Shown here: positions 13,556 to 22,460 of the stretch, one piece after another
Position numbering within the stretch: position 1 is the first letter of the stretch
How the letters are laid out: each line of letters begins with the position of its first letter
Assembly: GCF_023101765.2 (NCBI RefSeq)
Contig: NC_064237.1
Location: forward strand, 5,489,649 to 5,553,648
Origin: Spodoptera frugiperda
Taxonomy: Eukaryota; Arthropoda; Insecta; Lepidoptera; Noctuidae
Direction: 5' to 3'
DNA: 64,000 nucleotides
Notes under the pieces: generated by a model
Databases searched by the model: none
The model's input: the letters and a program-made list of their open reading frames with translations, nothing else
What the model was told of the DNA's origin: nothing
Position numbers and translations under genes: made by a program

Positions 13556-13663
13556 GTTTACAAACATACAATTTCACGTGCACATGACACTCAAACCTCT
13601 GTGCGGGAATCAAACCCGCTACACGTTGCACGGCAGACAGTTGCCCAGCCACCGCACCAGCCG
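13556..13663 (-). repeat. tRNA-derived SINE (family 2)
   Basis: The minus strand reads GGCTGGTGCGGTGGCTGGGC, then GCAACGTGTAGCGGG and TTTGATTCCCGCAC, a tRNA-like head with a B-box (GGTTTGATTCC) sequence. Its tail reads TGAGTGTCATGTGCACGTG. Other copies lie at 19895-19970, 22382-22460 and 63916-64000. The arm spacing and lack of a clean cloverleaf argue for a SINE rather than a functional tRNA gene. Confidence 0.7.
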
Positions 13664-14241
13664 TAGAGTCGCCTAAATAAATGGCCATAGAAGATATTTC
13701 TTCTTTCGCAAAAAAATCAGATATATGATGACTTTAAAATATATTTCATTGATAGAAGTACATCATTGTTATGTTTTGCAGTTTTATACAGGACTACCAC
13801 AACATTAAATATTCGAAAAATACTTACATAACTTCAGGCCTGTCTCCCATCGCAAATTGCTACGAATCTTACATACCTTTTTCGCTTCATCAACATCTTC
13901 GTATTCGAAAAATCATGACAAATAATCGCTCTTGATACCACTACATAATAATATAGTACGGTACTGAAATACTAGATCCATATGATATACGTATTTGCCT
14001 ATATATTATTACCATCCATAAGGTTGATTACATAATTAATTAGAAGCCATCACCCGCACAGGATAAGCTTCCATAAAGATTGTCAACATAAACAGAGATA
14101 AAATATAATAGTTTTCCTGTTTATCCACGAATGTTGATGTTACTTGAAGTAAAACAGAAGTATGAAGATCCTTATACTAACGTTAAATTGAGCAATTAAT
14201 TAAAATAAATCCGACTTTATTATAATGTTTCTAGTAAGCAT
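13664..14241. other. AT-rich intergenic DNA
   Basis: Nothing recognisable is visible. Confidence 0.4.
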
Positions 14242-14366
14242 ATTTTTATGGTATAAGCCGGTAAACGAGCAAACGTATCACCTAATGTTAAGCAAACGCC
14301 ACCGCCCATGGACACCCGAAACACCAGAGGCGGTACAAGTGCGTTGCCAGCCTTTTGAGGGTTAGC
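14242..14366 (+). repeat. Dispersed lepidopteran repeat A, partial
   Basis: TTTTTATGGTATAAGCCGGT, the CGCCACCGCCCATGGACACC core and ACACCAGAGGCGGTACAAGT match the copies at 273-450 and 1101-1417. It is followed at about 14370-14405 by CTCCATCTGTGGTGGTCTGA, a segment also found next to the LINE tail near 20925. Confidence 0.6.
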
Positions 14367-14894
14367 CCTACTGGGCTCCATCTGTGGTGGTCTGATGGCA
14401 TTTAGTGCTAAAGATTCTAGTGGTATTTAGTGCTAAAGAAACTAATTAGAACATCGTATAGGTACTTAACATACATAGTAAGAGCTAAGTACGAGTACTT
14501 ATTTACATAATTATAATGTCCCTCTCTACTCATAGCAAAGAAAGAGAGCGAGAAAGAGACAAAACCATTATAAACAGACACTTTAAAAAAGTTTTATAGC
14601 CAATGTTTACATTGGTGTTCGTGTTATCCTCCACGCAACGCTGTATTCAATTTTCCACGGATATAAAGTTGAACTGCGTGACAAGAACGCGTTAGGGGGG
14701 CCCTTCAAAACGATTTAACGCCAAACTGTCGCATTTATACCACATAATTGTTTTCCTAGTTCTTTGGAATTGACAATTGTTATTTCGATAGATGGAGTAG
14801 TTTGTTTGAAGTTTCGTATATAAGAATTTGAATACATAATAGGCAGTTCGACATTCTAGCGTCTCGACTAATTTCTGATTGTCGCTTATGGTGA

Positions 14895-15079
14895 CTGCCT
14901 CGTTGGTCGAGTGGTCGTAAGTGCGACTGCCGGACAAGCGGTCTCGGGTTCGATTCCCGGGTCGGGCAAAGTATTACTGGGCTTTTTTCGGTTTTTCGAT
15001 TTCTCAGTGGTAGCAATAGACTCAACCCCTATTACATAGGACTTATCACACAAATTATGAAAAGTGGGTGTACAGTTAA
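14895..15079 (+). repeat. tRNA-derived SINE (family 1)
   Basis: The best-preserved head of this family. It has TGCCTCGTTGGTCGAGTGGT (A-box region), then CGGACAAGCGGTCTCGGGTT and a B-box-like GGTTCGATTCCCGGG, as in an RNA polymerase III promoter of a tRNA. The non-tRNA body continues with CTCAACCCCTATTACATAGG and AAAAGTGGGTGTACAGT. The distal tail (GTGCACCTCTGCC...) seen in other copies is absent. Head-like frames on the minus strand here are not genes. Confidence 0.75.
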
Positions 15080-15485
15080 TAGCGTTTACTACTTTACTAC
15101 ATACTTACCTACGTGTCTTAGCTCTATCGTCGGATACCAAATAGGTAACCCAAGAACTCTTTACTAGAAACAATGTTTGATTTGTCGCCGACCTCGTCCA
15201 AAGCACCTACCCTTGTGTTCACTAGCACAATATCAACTATATAAGTAAGTACTCGTACATTAGGTTGCAAATTGCATCTTAACTTAAAGTTTACACGGAA
15301 ACTAAATTTAGAACGTCCAACTAGGAAGATGTCAGAATTGGTCATGTAGTATGAGTAGTACACGACCCGAACTAACTTAACCCAATTTACAATGCTAACA
15401 TGTGCCATACTGCTCCACTGCTATAGTGTAGACCGGGTTCCTCTTGTACCATTATTACATAAGTAATTTCTGCTAGTTGTTTCGC
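15080..15485. other. Intergenic DNA with an unassigned minus-strand open frame
   Basis: The minus strand at 15124-15408 is open for 94 codons, and its amino-acid composition is less AT-biased than chance frames nearby. I recognise no domain and see no convincing splice signals. It could be a decayed exon or repeat. Confidence 0.25.
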
Positions 15486-15605
15486 CCGCTTTCCCGGATT
15501 AAAAAGTACACCTTATGTTATTCCAGACTATAATCAATATTTGCACCAAATTTCATTTCAATTTGTCCAGTAGTTTTTGAGTGAAATAGCAACAGTGCAA
15601 ATTTA
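15486..15605 (+). repeat. Dispersed repeat B (possible LINE 3' tail), partial
   Basis: Begins TCGCCCGCTTTCCCGG and continues TTATTCCAGACTATAATC, CCAAATTTCATTTCAATTTG and AGTAGTTTTTGAGTGAAAT. The same order occurs at about 55652-55835 in an SLC26 intron. The pattern (rigid motif order, no inverted ends) suits the 3' part of a non-LTR element or SINE, but the class is inferred. Confidence 0.5.
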
Positions 15606-15980
15606 TTACGTAATCCCGCTGCTTCTATTAATTGTAGGGCGATATTTTATAATCTTCCTCGATAAAAAGGCTATCCAACACAATAAGATTTGTTTAATTC
15701 GGATCAGTAGTTTCCGAGATTAGTGCGAAGTGCGTATCTACAAATAAACAAGCAATGTTTTCATCTAATTATTATAATAATATATATTATCATCTTTATC
15801 AATCAATCTTCCTCTTCCTTCTTATATCACTACCGGGTTTTTGTATCATATTCATCAGCTTTGTAGTTTTATAATTAATTGATTTTGATGGTAGCTTTGG
15901 GATCATTATTATGTTTACTAATGTTTTTATTATGATATCTCCTCATCATGTCTTTAGATGCAAGATTATGATCTTGTAAA
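15606..15980. other. AT-rich intergenic DNA
   Basis: Nothing recognisable is visible. Confidence 0.4.
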
Positions 15981-16218
15981 GTGCTGTCATTAAATAGTGG
16001 CCACGTCACTCGACGGACTGATTGCCGCTGGACCAGGAAAGTGATCGAGGGGCGACCGCGGTCCGGAAAACGTAACTTGGGCAGACCTCCCACTAGGTGG
16101 ACCGACGACATCGTCAGAGCCGTGGGGAGCCAGTGGATACACGTGGGAGGACGATGGGGGAGGCCCTTGTTCAACAGAGAACGTCTTCCGGCAGATGATG
16201 ATGATGATAGTCTTGTCA
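15981..16218 (+). pseudogene. LINE reverse transcriptase C-terminal fragment
   Basis: The + frame encodes GHVTRRTDCRWTRKV followed by RPRSGKRNLGRPPTRWTDDI. This resembles the C-terminal end of endonuclease/reverse-transcriptase polyproteins of insect non-LTR elements, where GH(L/V)xRR, a run of R/K-W residues and GRPPxRWxDD occur in that order. No start, RT core or endonuclease is present, so it is a 5'-truncated fragment. It ends in a short (GAT)n run at about 16195-16209, common at the 3' ends of such elements. An antisense frame of 114 codons over the same bases is a shadow. The clade is uncertain. Confidence 0.6.
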
Positions 16219-17266
16219 TTTGCCGCTAGATAATATTTTAACGCTCTCAAGAAATGTCTTATTCTTTGGCGACAAATACAAAAATCGTCTCAATAGCCAA
16301 AGTTCTAAAGTATAAGATAACCTAACAAAATTATCTAGCTGTCAAGAGCAAAGTTTCCCAGCTCCTAATTGTATTTGTAACGTATCTGCGATGGTACTAA
16401 TTCGTACAATTTTCAACCTTCCGTTAGATACCTGGTAGGTGTTTTGTTGACAGATAAGCCCGAGCCAAGTCCGCTAGCAACCCTAGCCACGTAATTCACC
16501 GGCTTTGCGAGGTACGTGCCTACAGCTGGCTACTGATAAACCTTTGTTTTCTACTTATCTCGGCCCAACACTGGCCTGTCTTCGCTGACGTCACACCACT
16601 GTATCTATTTTTTAACAAAAAATTGTATCTGCTAGTCGCAGGCTTTTTGAAAACTGCGAAGAGACTCGCGATTTGAAACGGTGTTTCTGTTTTAATAAGC
16701 CTGGTTATGTTATTGTGTTTAAAAAGTTGTGAAAGAGCGCGAAACAGAATTTACTCATTCAATACAAACTTATAATTTATAGCTGTTTCATGAGACAAGT
16801 GATTGATAGATCTGTTTTTGATAAATTCGATCTCAGGTTTGACCTGAGAATGGTCGAGATGATTACAAGAATTCTTAGTAGATGCACCGAAGAAATTAGC
16901 ATAATAGACTCGCTTAGATATGTATAATATAGGACCCTAACGTAAGTAACTGAACAAAAGGAACCAGATACCCATAGAATCCAGCTACTATATTTTTTCA
17001 TGCTTAATAAAACTTACTCACAATTATTTATAGTAAGAAAAAAAAATATAAAAACACATCACGTTCTAAAACTAAAACACAGATGTTTTTCCCGAAAATT
17101 GTACAGTTACATACTGTTCCTACGGGAACGGCCGGGTCGTGACTACGCGATAAACAGCTTACTAAATAAAAATTCAACAAAAACAAAACTGCAGCTTTCC
17201 ATGATAAAAAAGTTACTAGTCATTATTAAGAAATTATTATATACAGATACATAGGTAAGTACCTAG
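16219..17266. other. Intergenic DNA with a possible regulatory patch
   Basis: No gene recognised. The stretch 16400-16720 is less AT-rich, contains a perfect CRE-like TGACGTCA at about 16587-16594 and several GATA-like sites. It could be a promoter or enhancer, but no exon with a splice donor is evident. Confidence 0.3.
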
Positions 17267-17278
17267 GGGGTCATTCGT

Positions 17279-17530
17279 GTAGTGCTTGTGGACCATTGGT
17301 TAAAGAGCCGGTTAAAAAACATCGTTCTAATGACTACGAAGATGTGAATTTGAATGTAGGTAAATTTTTCCGAAGCTGCGGACTACCTAGCGGGTTTACC
17401 GGGCTCCGGCTCGAAAAGCAGGAGTAGGAACGGGATGGTTTTTAGTCAGTAAGAGTCTGACAATCCCTCTCGCTTCGCCATTGGCGAGAGAAGCCATTGA
17501 ATGATTATCCCCCGTTAAAAGAAAAAAAGA
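17279..17530 (+). mobile_element. R1-like LINE 3' tail insertion
   Basis: The tail motif series is intact: AGCTGCGGACTACCTAGCGG, then GGGCTCCGGCTCGAAAAGCA, AGTCAGTAAGAGTCTGACAA, an AAGCCATTGAATGATTATCC block and an A-rich end. It is bounded by the perfect 12-bp direct repeat GGGGTCATTCGT at 17267-17278 and 17531-17542. The first ~90 bp before the conserved tail are not seen in the shorter copies. Confidence 0.75.
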
Positions 17531-17542
17531 GGGGTCATTCGT

Positions 17543-17988
17543 CTCGAGGGAAGCAAAGCCACACCATGCTGGTCTAAGTTGGTTCCCTGTCAGATGTACC
17601 CACCCCTATAGGGGCGGTAAGTAAGTAATCAGCGGTAACAATTCTAACTCAGGTTTTCGGTATCGAACAAATAAGAAAAAAAGCAGGTACCAATTAACGT
17701 TTATGTATTATCACACATTCAAGCATGACCTTTATCGTCCGACAAATCTGCAGACCAGAATAGATTTTAAATTAAATACCTATCTTCATAAACACATCAA
17801 GTTTAATCCTCTGTTATTATAAACGTGTTTTGTTACGTAAGAAATATATTTATAAATTATATCATCTTCAACTATTTTATCAATAGAACTAGCTTGTGCT
17901 CACGACTTTATGTATGCATTATAGATTTAAAGATATAGATCCTACTTTCTGTTCTTAGAAAATTCCGAATTTAAAGGAATTTTAATAC
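17543..17988. other. AT-rich intergenic DNA
   Basis: Nothing recognisable is visible beyond the target-site duplication at its left edge. Confidence 0.4.
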
Positions 17989-18179
17989 ATCAAGTGTGGG
18001 ATAGTCATGTTTCGGCACGAATGGGCCGACTTGACTGGAGTGATACCACGGCCTCACAGAAAACCGACATGAAAACACGCTTGCGTTGTATACATGAGGT
18101 TACCGTCTACCGAAGGCCCAATCACCCCTCGTCTCAATCTGCTCAATCTCCGATTCCCCAACAAACCTTAAATTCCTAA
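17989..18179 (-). repeat. Dispersed lepidopteran repeat A, distal half
   Basis: Contains AAGTGTGGGATAGTCATG, GAGTGATACCACGGCCTCAC and CTTGCGTTGTATACATGAGG, matching the distal half of the copy at 1101-1417. The core half is missing. A 61-codon frame through it is repeat sequence only. Confidence 0.6.
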
Positions 18180-18413
18180 CCATTAAGTGACCATTAAGTT
18201 ATTCGAATATTATTTTGATATGACTCATATGACACTGACTTCTAACCTATCAGTGGGTGGATAACCTGTCAGTACTTATAATAGTCGTTTTTAGCAATTT
18301 AGTTTTTGCTTGTTTTTGGTGTTTTGAATTCGGTTTTTAAACGCAGATTTTTATTTTTTTCTCTTAGTATAAGACTACGTAAACCTGTTTTGCCATTTAT
18401 AATCAAAATTCTA

Positions 18414-18776
18414 ATCAACACAAACTAATCAAGCCCAAACACCAGGTAGTTCCTGTAAACCGTTTAGGAATTAAAATTCTTCATCATCAGACCCTTAATG
18501 GCAGCCCTGCTCTATCTAGGTGTAAAGTTATCATCAATATAAAGTATTCAAGCCCAAAAACTAGGGAGTTACTGTATACCACTGACGAGTTCTCTTATCG
18601 ATTACACTTCTTCATCATCGACCCTCAAGGACAGTCTCACGCCATCTAGATGTAAAGTTCTTATCAACAGAAATTAATCAAACCCAAACACAAGGTAACT
18701 GTAAACCGTTAAAGAGTGCCTACGACTGTCTGTCAACTCCATCATCAGGTCGACACCAGACCCTTATTAATGTTTA
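18414..18776. repeat. Diverged tandem repeat, period about 120-130 bp
   Basis: Three units start at about 18414, 18533 and 18663. Each has ATCAAnanAAAnTAnTCAA, CCCAAAnACnAGG, an ACTGTAnACC-like block, a CATCATC block with ACCCT, and (in units 1 and 2) ATCTAGnTGTAAAGTT at the unit end. Units differ by many substitutions and small indels, so this is an old array. It lies immediately upstream of the inhibitor gene duplication. Confidence 0.6.
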
Positions 18777-19241
18777 GTGTTTATAAGTCTTTATTGAAAA
18801 AAACATCAGAGATGCATTACTCGCTCCTACAATGTTTGTAAGTTCCCCTCGATTTCCCTATGATGGTGAAAACGGGACCCGTCCGGGAGTATAACCTCTC
18901 GAACAAAAATAAGAAATTTGACAATCGGTCCACAATTAGCGGAGTAAAAAAATTGGTGGACAAATAAAAAAAAACCTAGCATTCGAACGTAGTACCTCCT
19001 CCTTTTTTAGAAGTCGGTTAAAACACTCATCATTGATAACAATGGGTGTAGGTAACAATTGAATATTAAAAATTTACAATTTCCTAACGAAAAATTCGAT
19101 TGTTAAATTGTGTTATTATAACAAAACAACATACACACTGCAGCTACATAGATAAACAGACAACAACAATATCAATCGCGTTGCAAAAAATATATCCTAT
19201 ACCTATACGTTGTTAATAGGACAGGTTCTCGAGGTTACGCA

Positions 19242-19272
19242 TATAAAACGAATACCAAACAATTACTCTCAG
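19242..19272 (+). promoter_or_regulatory. Core promoter of the first I29 gene
   Basis: TATAAAA at 19242-19248 lies 29 bp upstream of the A of a TCAGA initiator (19269-19273), the usual arthropod TATA-to-initiator spacing. This puts the start site at about 19271 and gives a 44-base leader before the ATG at 19315. The same arrangement with the same spacing is kept in the paralogue. Confidence 0.65.
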
Positions 19273-19314
19273 ACGAGATCAAACCACTGCGAGATTTACC
19301 GTGTTCACAACAAA

Positions 19315-19677
19315 ATGAAATATTTCGTATTAGTAACTTTAATTGCATTAATTCACTGGACAAATTGTGAAAATGATTACAGTGACGATGCAGCTTCATA
19401 CGGTTACGATCCAATCGAAGACAGAATCGACGATACGCCAAAACCTACGTATATGTTAAGCGAGGCTCCATCATTATTCGCGAAGTATATAAAAGACTTC
19501 AACAAGAAATACAAGGATGAAGAAGATTTCCAGAAGCACTACTACACTTTCTTCGAAAATTTGAAGGAAATCAACAGGATAAACAGTGATAAGGAGTCCA
19601 CTTTTACCTCTGATATCAACATGTTCACGGACTATTCGGAAGAAGAAAGGCGATCATTATTGGGAGTCGGTTTTTGA
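19315..19677 (+). CDS. Secreted I29 (cathepsin propeptide-like) cysteine protease inhibitor, copy 1
   Basis: A 120-residue protein. Residues 1-18 form a signal peptide (hydrophobic VLVTLIALIHW core ending in TNC). Residues 19-53 are an acidic linker. Residues about 54-110 resemble the I29 propeptide of cathepsin L-like peptidases: YIKDFNKKYKDEEDFQKHY followed by FFENLKEINRIN matches the ERFNIN helix, and INMFTDYSEEE matches the GNFD region. No peptidase domain follows, because TGA ends the frame. Stand-alone proteins of this type are known in Lepidoptera as propeptide-like cysteine protease inhibitors (silkworm BCPI type); a role as secreted inhibitor is inferred from that family. The start at 19315 was chosen over an in-frame upstream ATG at 19210, which lies upstream of the TATA box. 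AATAAA at 19789-19794 can end the transcript. AAG/GTGAGT just after the stop is a possible splice donor. Confidence 0.8.
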   Translation: MKYFVLVTLIALIHWTNCENDYSDDAASYGYDPIEDRIDDTPKPTYMLSEAPSLFAKYIKDFNKKYKDEEDFQKHYYTFFENLKEINRINSDKESTFTSDINMFTDYSEEERRSLLGVGF

Positions 19678-19788
19678 AATTCAAGGTGAGTGTTAAGTAA
19701 TAATTTATAATATATTATCAAAGTCAAAGCTAAAAGCATGTATTTTCGATTAAACCATTATCAGGTATTTTGAAACTATCATCTTTGC

Positions 19789-19794
19789 AATAAA
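19789..19794 (+). terminator. Polyadenylation signal of I29 copy 1
   Basis: AATAAA in the context TTTGCAATAAAGAGTTTCTT is preserved at the equivalent place in the paralogue (22216-22221), about 110 bp after the stop codon. Confidence 0.5.
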
Positions 19795-19894
19795 GAGTTT
19801 CTTTTGTGGTTGGATTTTCTTGTAGGTATCTTATAATTAAAGTGACAAACCACTGCGGTATCCTTACTTTTTACGTAGATCATAGTAAGAGTAT

Positions 19895-19970
19895 GGGGAT
19901 CGAACTCTTTGTACAACCCGCTACACATTGATAGGCAGCAGTTTTCCCAGCCACTGCACAAACTGGGCAA
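19895..19970 (-). repeat. tRNA-derived SINE (family 2), decayed
   Basis: Contains the reverse-strand family-2 head: CAACCCGCTACACATTGATA, then TTTTCCCAGCCACTGCACAA. It is shared with the duplicate at 22382-22460, so it was inserted before the segment duplicated. Confidence 0.6.
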
Positions 19971-20744
19971 TCAATTAGATTCATAAGAGTCCTTTAGAAA
20001 ATAACTCATATAAATATATGTATTTCACTTCTACTACGGTACTACTATGATAATAGTGAGAAGTTCCAAACATAGTGAATATATCAAATCTTGTCTTTTT
20101 TAATATTACTCACCAAATAAATACGTTAGTCTCGTACCTAAATATAATAAATCAAACATACCTATTTGACTATCTGACCTTTAAACTTAATAATATGGAT
20201 TATTTTTTAGAACACATAAACTTTAGACGATTTTTGAATGATTCATGTTGATAGTTATATTTATGTTATTAGTATAACCGGTACAATTCATAATATTATA
20301 ATATGATATAGCCTTAGAAATGTTATAACTAAACCAAAAAATAAAACTAGACGAGTTCCTATAATGTTATTAGTGTGATGTGGTTTTTATTTTATTGATC
20401 TCATATTGTGTAACAAAGTCACAGTTTCGATCATTTAACGAGGACATTTTAAACGAGGACCTGAATTTGGTACCTATTTTTTTATTTAAAGACTCGCCCA
20501 TGAAGGGTTCCGTAGCAACAAGTAGATATATAAAAGTTATAAAATAACTTGGTTTTACATAGTGTTTGTATGAACAACAAAGTTATATATGTGGTTTTTG
20601 AAAATGTTTTATTTCTTAAAAACGAATATATCATTATTCGTTTCTCGTTTAAACTAATTTTCGTTGAAAGTTTCGTAATATTTTTTTTATTGAAAAACAT
20701 AACAGACTCATTACCCGCTCTTACAATTTTTGAAAGTCCCCTCG

Positions 20745-21339
20745 ATCCCCTTTTTTTATTTGAGGGGGGAAAATCATCCAATTTCTTCTCCCGCCTTGGG
20801 CGAGGCGAGAGGGAGTGACAGACTCTTACTGACTAAAAACCACCCCGTTCCTTCTCCTGCTTTTCGAACCGGAGCCCCGGTAAACCCGCTAAGTAGTCCG
20901 CAGCTCCGGGTCAGGCACCAGCCCCATCTGTGGTGGACTGATGGCTCTTTGAGGCGCGCGCGGAACGCAACGCGCCGCACGCATCAGTCTGGTTCTGGTC
21001 GGGCGGCGAGCTACCCTTGCTCGCCGTCCGCAGACCCGCACTTACGGTGGCCGGAGATCGTCCCGCGATCCCCGACGCCCGGAGTGTCTTCTGCGGCGGC
21101 TGGGGCGTGAGGAGGTTTGTTCTCACACGCGCTCCGCCTCCTCACAGAAGGAGAAGACGGCATTCCAGTCCCCCTCGCTCCGCACCATGGCCTGAATCAG
21201 TACCGGGCGCGAGAGGTCGCCGTCGTCGACCACATCCCTGAGAACTTGGCGGTGCTCAGGCACACCGCCACAGTATGTTCCACCGTGTCCTCCGGGCGGC
21301 CCTCGATCTCGCCTAGGATCCTTTCATCAGATCCACTTG
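20745..21339 (-). mobile_element. 5'-truncated R1-clade LINE: end of ORF2 plus 3' UTR
   Basis: Read on the minus strand, the first part (about 21326 down to 21123) encodes EIEGRPEDTVEHTVAVC and then, after a frameshift, DGDLSRPVLIQAMVRSEGDW followed by NAVFSFCEEAERV and a stop. This resembles the C-terminal zinc-knuckle and GDLSLPxxxxAMVxSExxWxAVxSFCE region of R1-clade non-LTR elements in moths. The 3' UTR that follows is the tail found repeatedly in this window (GGAGCTGCGGACTACTTAGC, then GTTCCTTCTCCTGC in + orientation), ending in an A-rich tract. It anchors the identity of the short tails elsewhere. It is absent from the other duplication copy, so it landed after the duplication. Confidence 0.7.
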
Positions 21340-21675
21340 GTGAAAACGGGCTCCACCCGGGAGTATCACCTCTCGAACAAAAATAAGAAATTTGAAAATC
21401 GGTCCACAATTGGCGGAGTAATCGGTGAAAAAATAAAAAAAGAAACGTCCGAAGGTAGCCTCCTCGTCGGTCGGTCTGTCCAAGTCGGTTAAAACACTCA
21501 TCACAGATAAGAATGGGTGTAGGTAACAATTTAATGTTAAAAATTTACAATTTCCTAGCGACAAATTCGATGGATAACTATCAATTATGTTATTACAACA
21601 AAACAAGATGCACACTGCAGCTCCAAAAAAAAATACCTATACGTTGTTAATAGGACAGGTTCTCGAGGTTACACA

Positions 21676-21706
21676 TATATAACGAATACCAAATAGTTAC
21701 TCTCAG
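21676..21706 (+). promoter_or_regulatory. Core promoter of the second I29 gene
   Basis: TATATAA at 21676-21682 is 29 bp upstream of the A of a TCAGA initiator (21703-21707), the same spacing as in the first gene, leaving a leader of about 45 bases. Confidence 0.6.
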
Positions 21707-21749
21707 ACGAGATCAAACCACTGCGAGTTTTTACCGTGTTTACAACAAA

Positions 21750-22100
21750 ATGAAATATTTCATATTAGTAACTTTAATTGCATTAATTCACTGGACAAAT
21801 TGTGAAAATGATTACAATGACGATGCAGCTTTATACGGCTGCGATCCAATCGAAGACAGAATCGATGACACGCCGAAACCTACGTATAAGTTAAGCGAGG
21901 CTCCGAGATTATTCGAGAAGTATGTAAAAGACTTCAATAAGAAATACAAGGATGAAGAAGATTACCAGAGGCACTACTACATTTTCTTTGAAAATTTGAA
22001 GGAAATCAACAACAACAACTCTGATAAGGAGTCCACTTTTACCTCTGATATCAACATGTTCACGGACGTATACGTTCGGAGGGGGGGCGATCGTTATTAG
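21750..22100 (+). CDS. I29 cysteine protease inhibitor-like, copy 2, frame-shifted C-terminus
   Basis: 116 residues, about 85-90% identical by eye to the neighbour up to residue 106 (ending INMFTD). It has the same signal peptide, acidic linker and I29-like helical region. After FTD the sequence differs: the first gene has TATTCGGAAGAAGAAAGG, whereas this copy has a rearranged stretch two bases longer. It therefore reads VYVRRGGDRY and stops, whereas the original frame would have continued to the LLGVG-type end still visible in the DNA just downstream. Another difference is a Tyr to Cys change in the linker (GCDP instead of GYDP). It may be a functional variant or a young pseudogene. The core promoter and poly(A) signal are intact. 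Confidence 0.65.
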   Translation: MKYFILVTLIALIHWTNCENDYNDDAALYGCDPIEDRIDDTPKPTYKLSEAPRLFEKYVKDFNKKYKDEEDYQRHYYIFFENLKEINNNNSDKESTFTSDINMFTDVYVRRGGDRY

Positions 22101-22215
22101 GAGTCGGTTTGTGAATTTCAAGGTGAGTGTTAAGTAATAATTTGTAACATACTATCAAACTCAAAAGCATATATTTCAATTAAGTCATTATCGGGTACAT
22201 TTGCAACTCCTTTGT

Positions 22216-22221
22216 AATAAA
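22216..22221 (+). terminator. Polyadenylation signal of I29 copy 2
   Basis: AATAAA in the context TTTGTAATAAAGAGTTTCTT corresponds to 19789-19794 in the first copy. Confidence 0.45.
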
Positions 22222-22381
22222 GAGTTTCTTTTGTGGTTGGATTTTCGCTTCGGATAGAGTCTTTAGTGTAGATATCTGTATCTGTACCTATATGTATATT
22301 ATTAAAGTGATAAACCATTACGGTATGCAGTATCCTAACTAATTACGTGGATCATAAGTATCGATCAACCTTTGGATCGAT

Positions 22382-22460
22382 TCCTGTACGGAGCAACTCT
22401 TTGTGCAACCCGCTATCGTTGAGAGGCAGCTGTTTTCCCAGCCACCGCATAAACTGTGCA
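22382..22460 (-). repeat. tRNA-derived SINE (family 2), decayed
   Basis: Reverse-strand family-2 head: CGGAGCAACTCTTTGTGCAA, CCCGCTATCG and TTTTCCCAGCCACCGCAT. It is the duplicate of the copy at 19895-19970. Confidence 0.6.

Larger units (their letters stand above)
18790..20477 (+). repeat. Tandem segmental duplication, copy 1
   Basis: This 1.7-kb segment is repeated at 20686-22999. Matching landmarks in the same order are: a TTATTGAAAAA-containing left edge, CTCGAACAAAAATAAGAAAT, AAAAATTTACAATTTCCTA, the TATA/initiator promoter, the I29 gene, AAGGTGAGTGTTAAGTAATA, a SINE family-2 head, and TGAATTTGGTACCTA at the right edge. The SINE is common to both copies, so it predates the duplication. 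Confidence 0.8.

Noticed and set aside
13556..13663. Possible tRNA gene on the minus strand
   Set aside because: The same head occurs three more times with decay, two of them in duplicated DNA. It lacks a convincing cloverleaf, so SINE family 2 is the better call.
14895..14970. Possible tRNA gene (GTGGTCGTAAGTGCGAC... GGTTCGATTCC)
   Set aside because: The A- and B-box motifs are present, but the sequence continues into a body shared with other copies (28475-28757), and heads and tails occur separately. This is a tRNA-derived SINE.
15875..16250. Antisense frames of 114 and 86 codons
   Set aside because: They are shadows of the LINE reverse transcriptase fragment, whose + frame carries the recognisable motifs.
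19210..19314. Upstream in-frame ATG giving a 155-residue I29 protein
   Set aside because: It lies upstream of the TATA box and initiator and would bury the signal peptide; the paralogue frame starts at the second ATG.
20549..21241. Several + strand frames up to 126 codons, Pro/Arg-rich
   Set aside because: They run antisense through the R1-like LINE fragment and its 3' UTR, and the GC-rich repeat explains their length.
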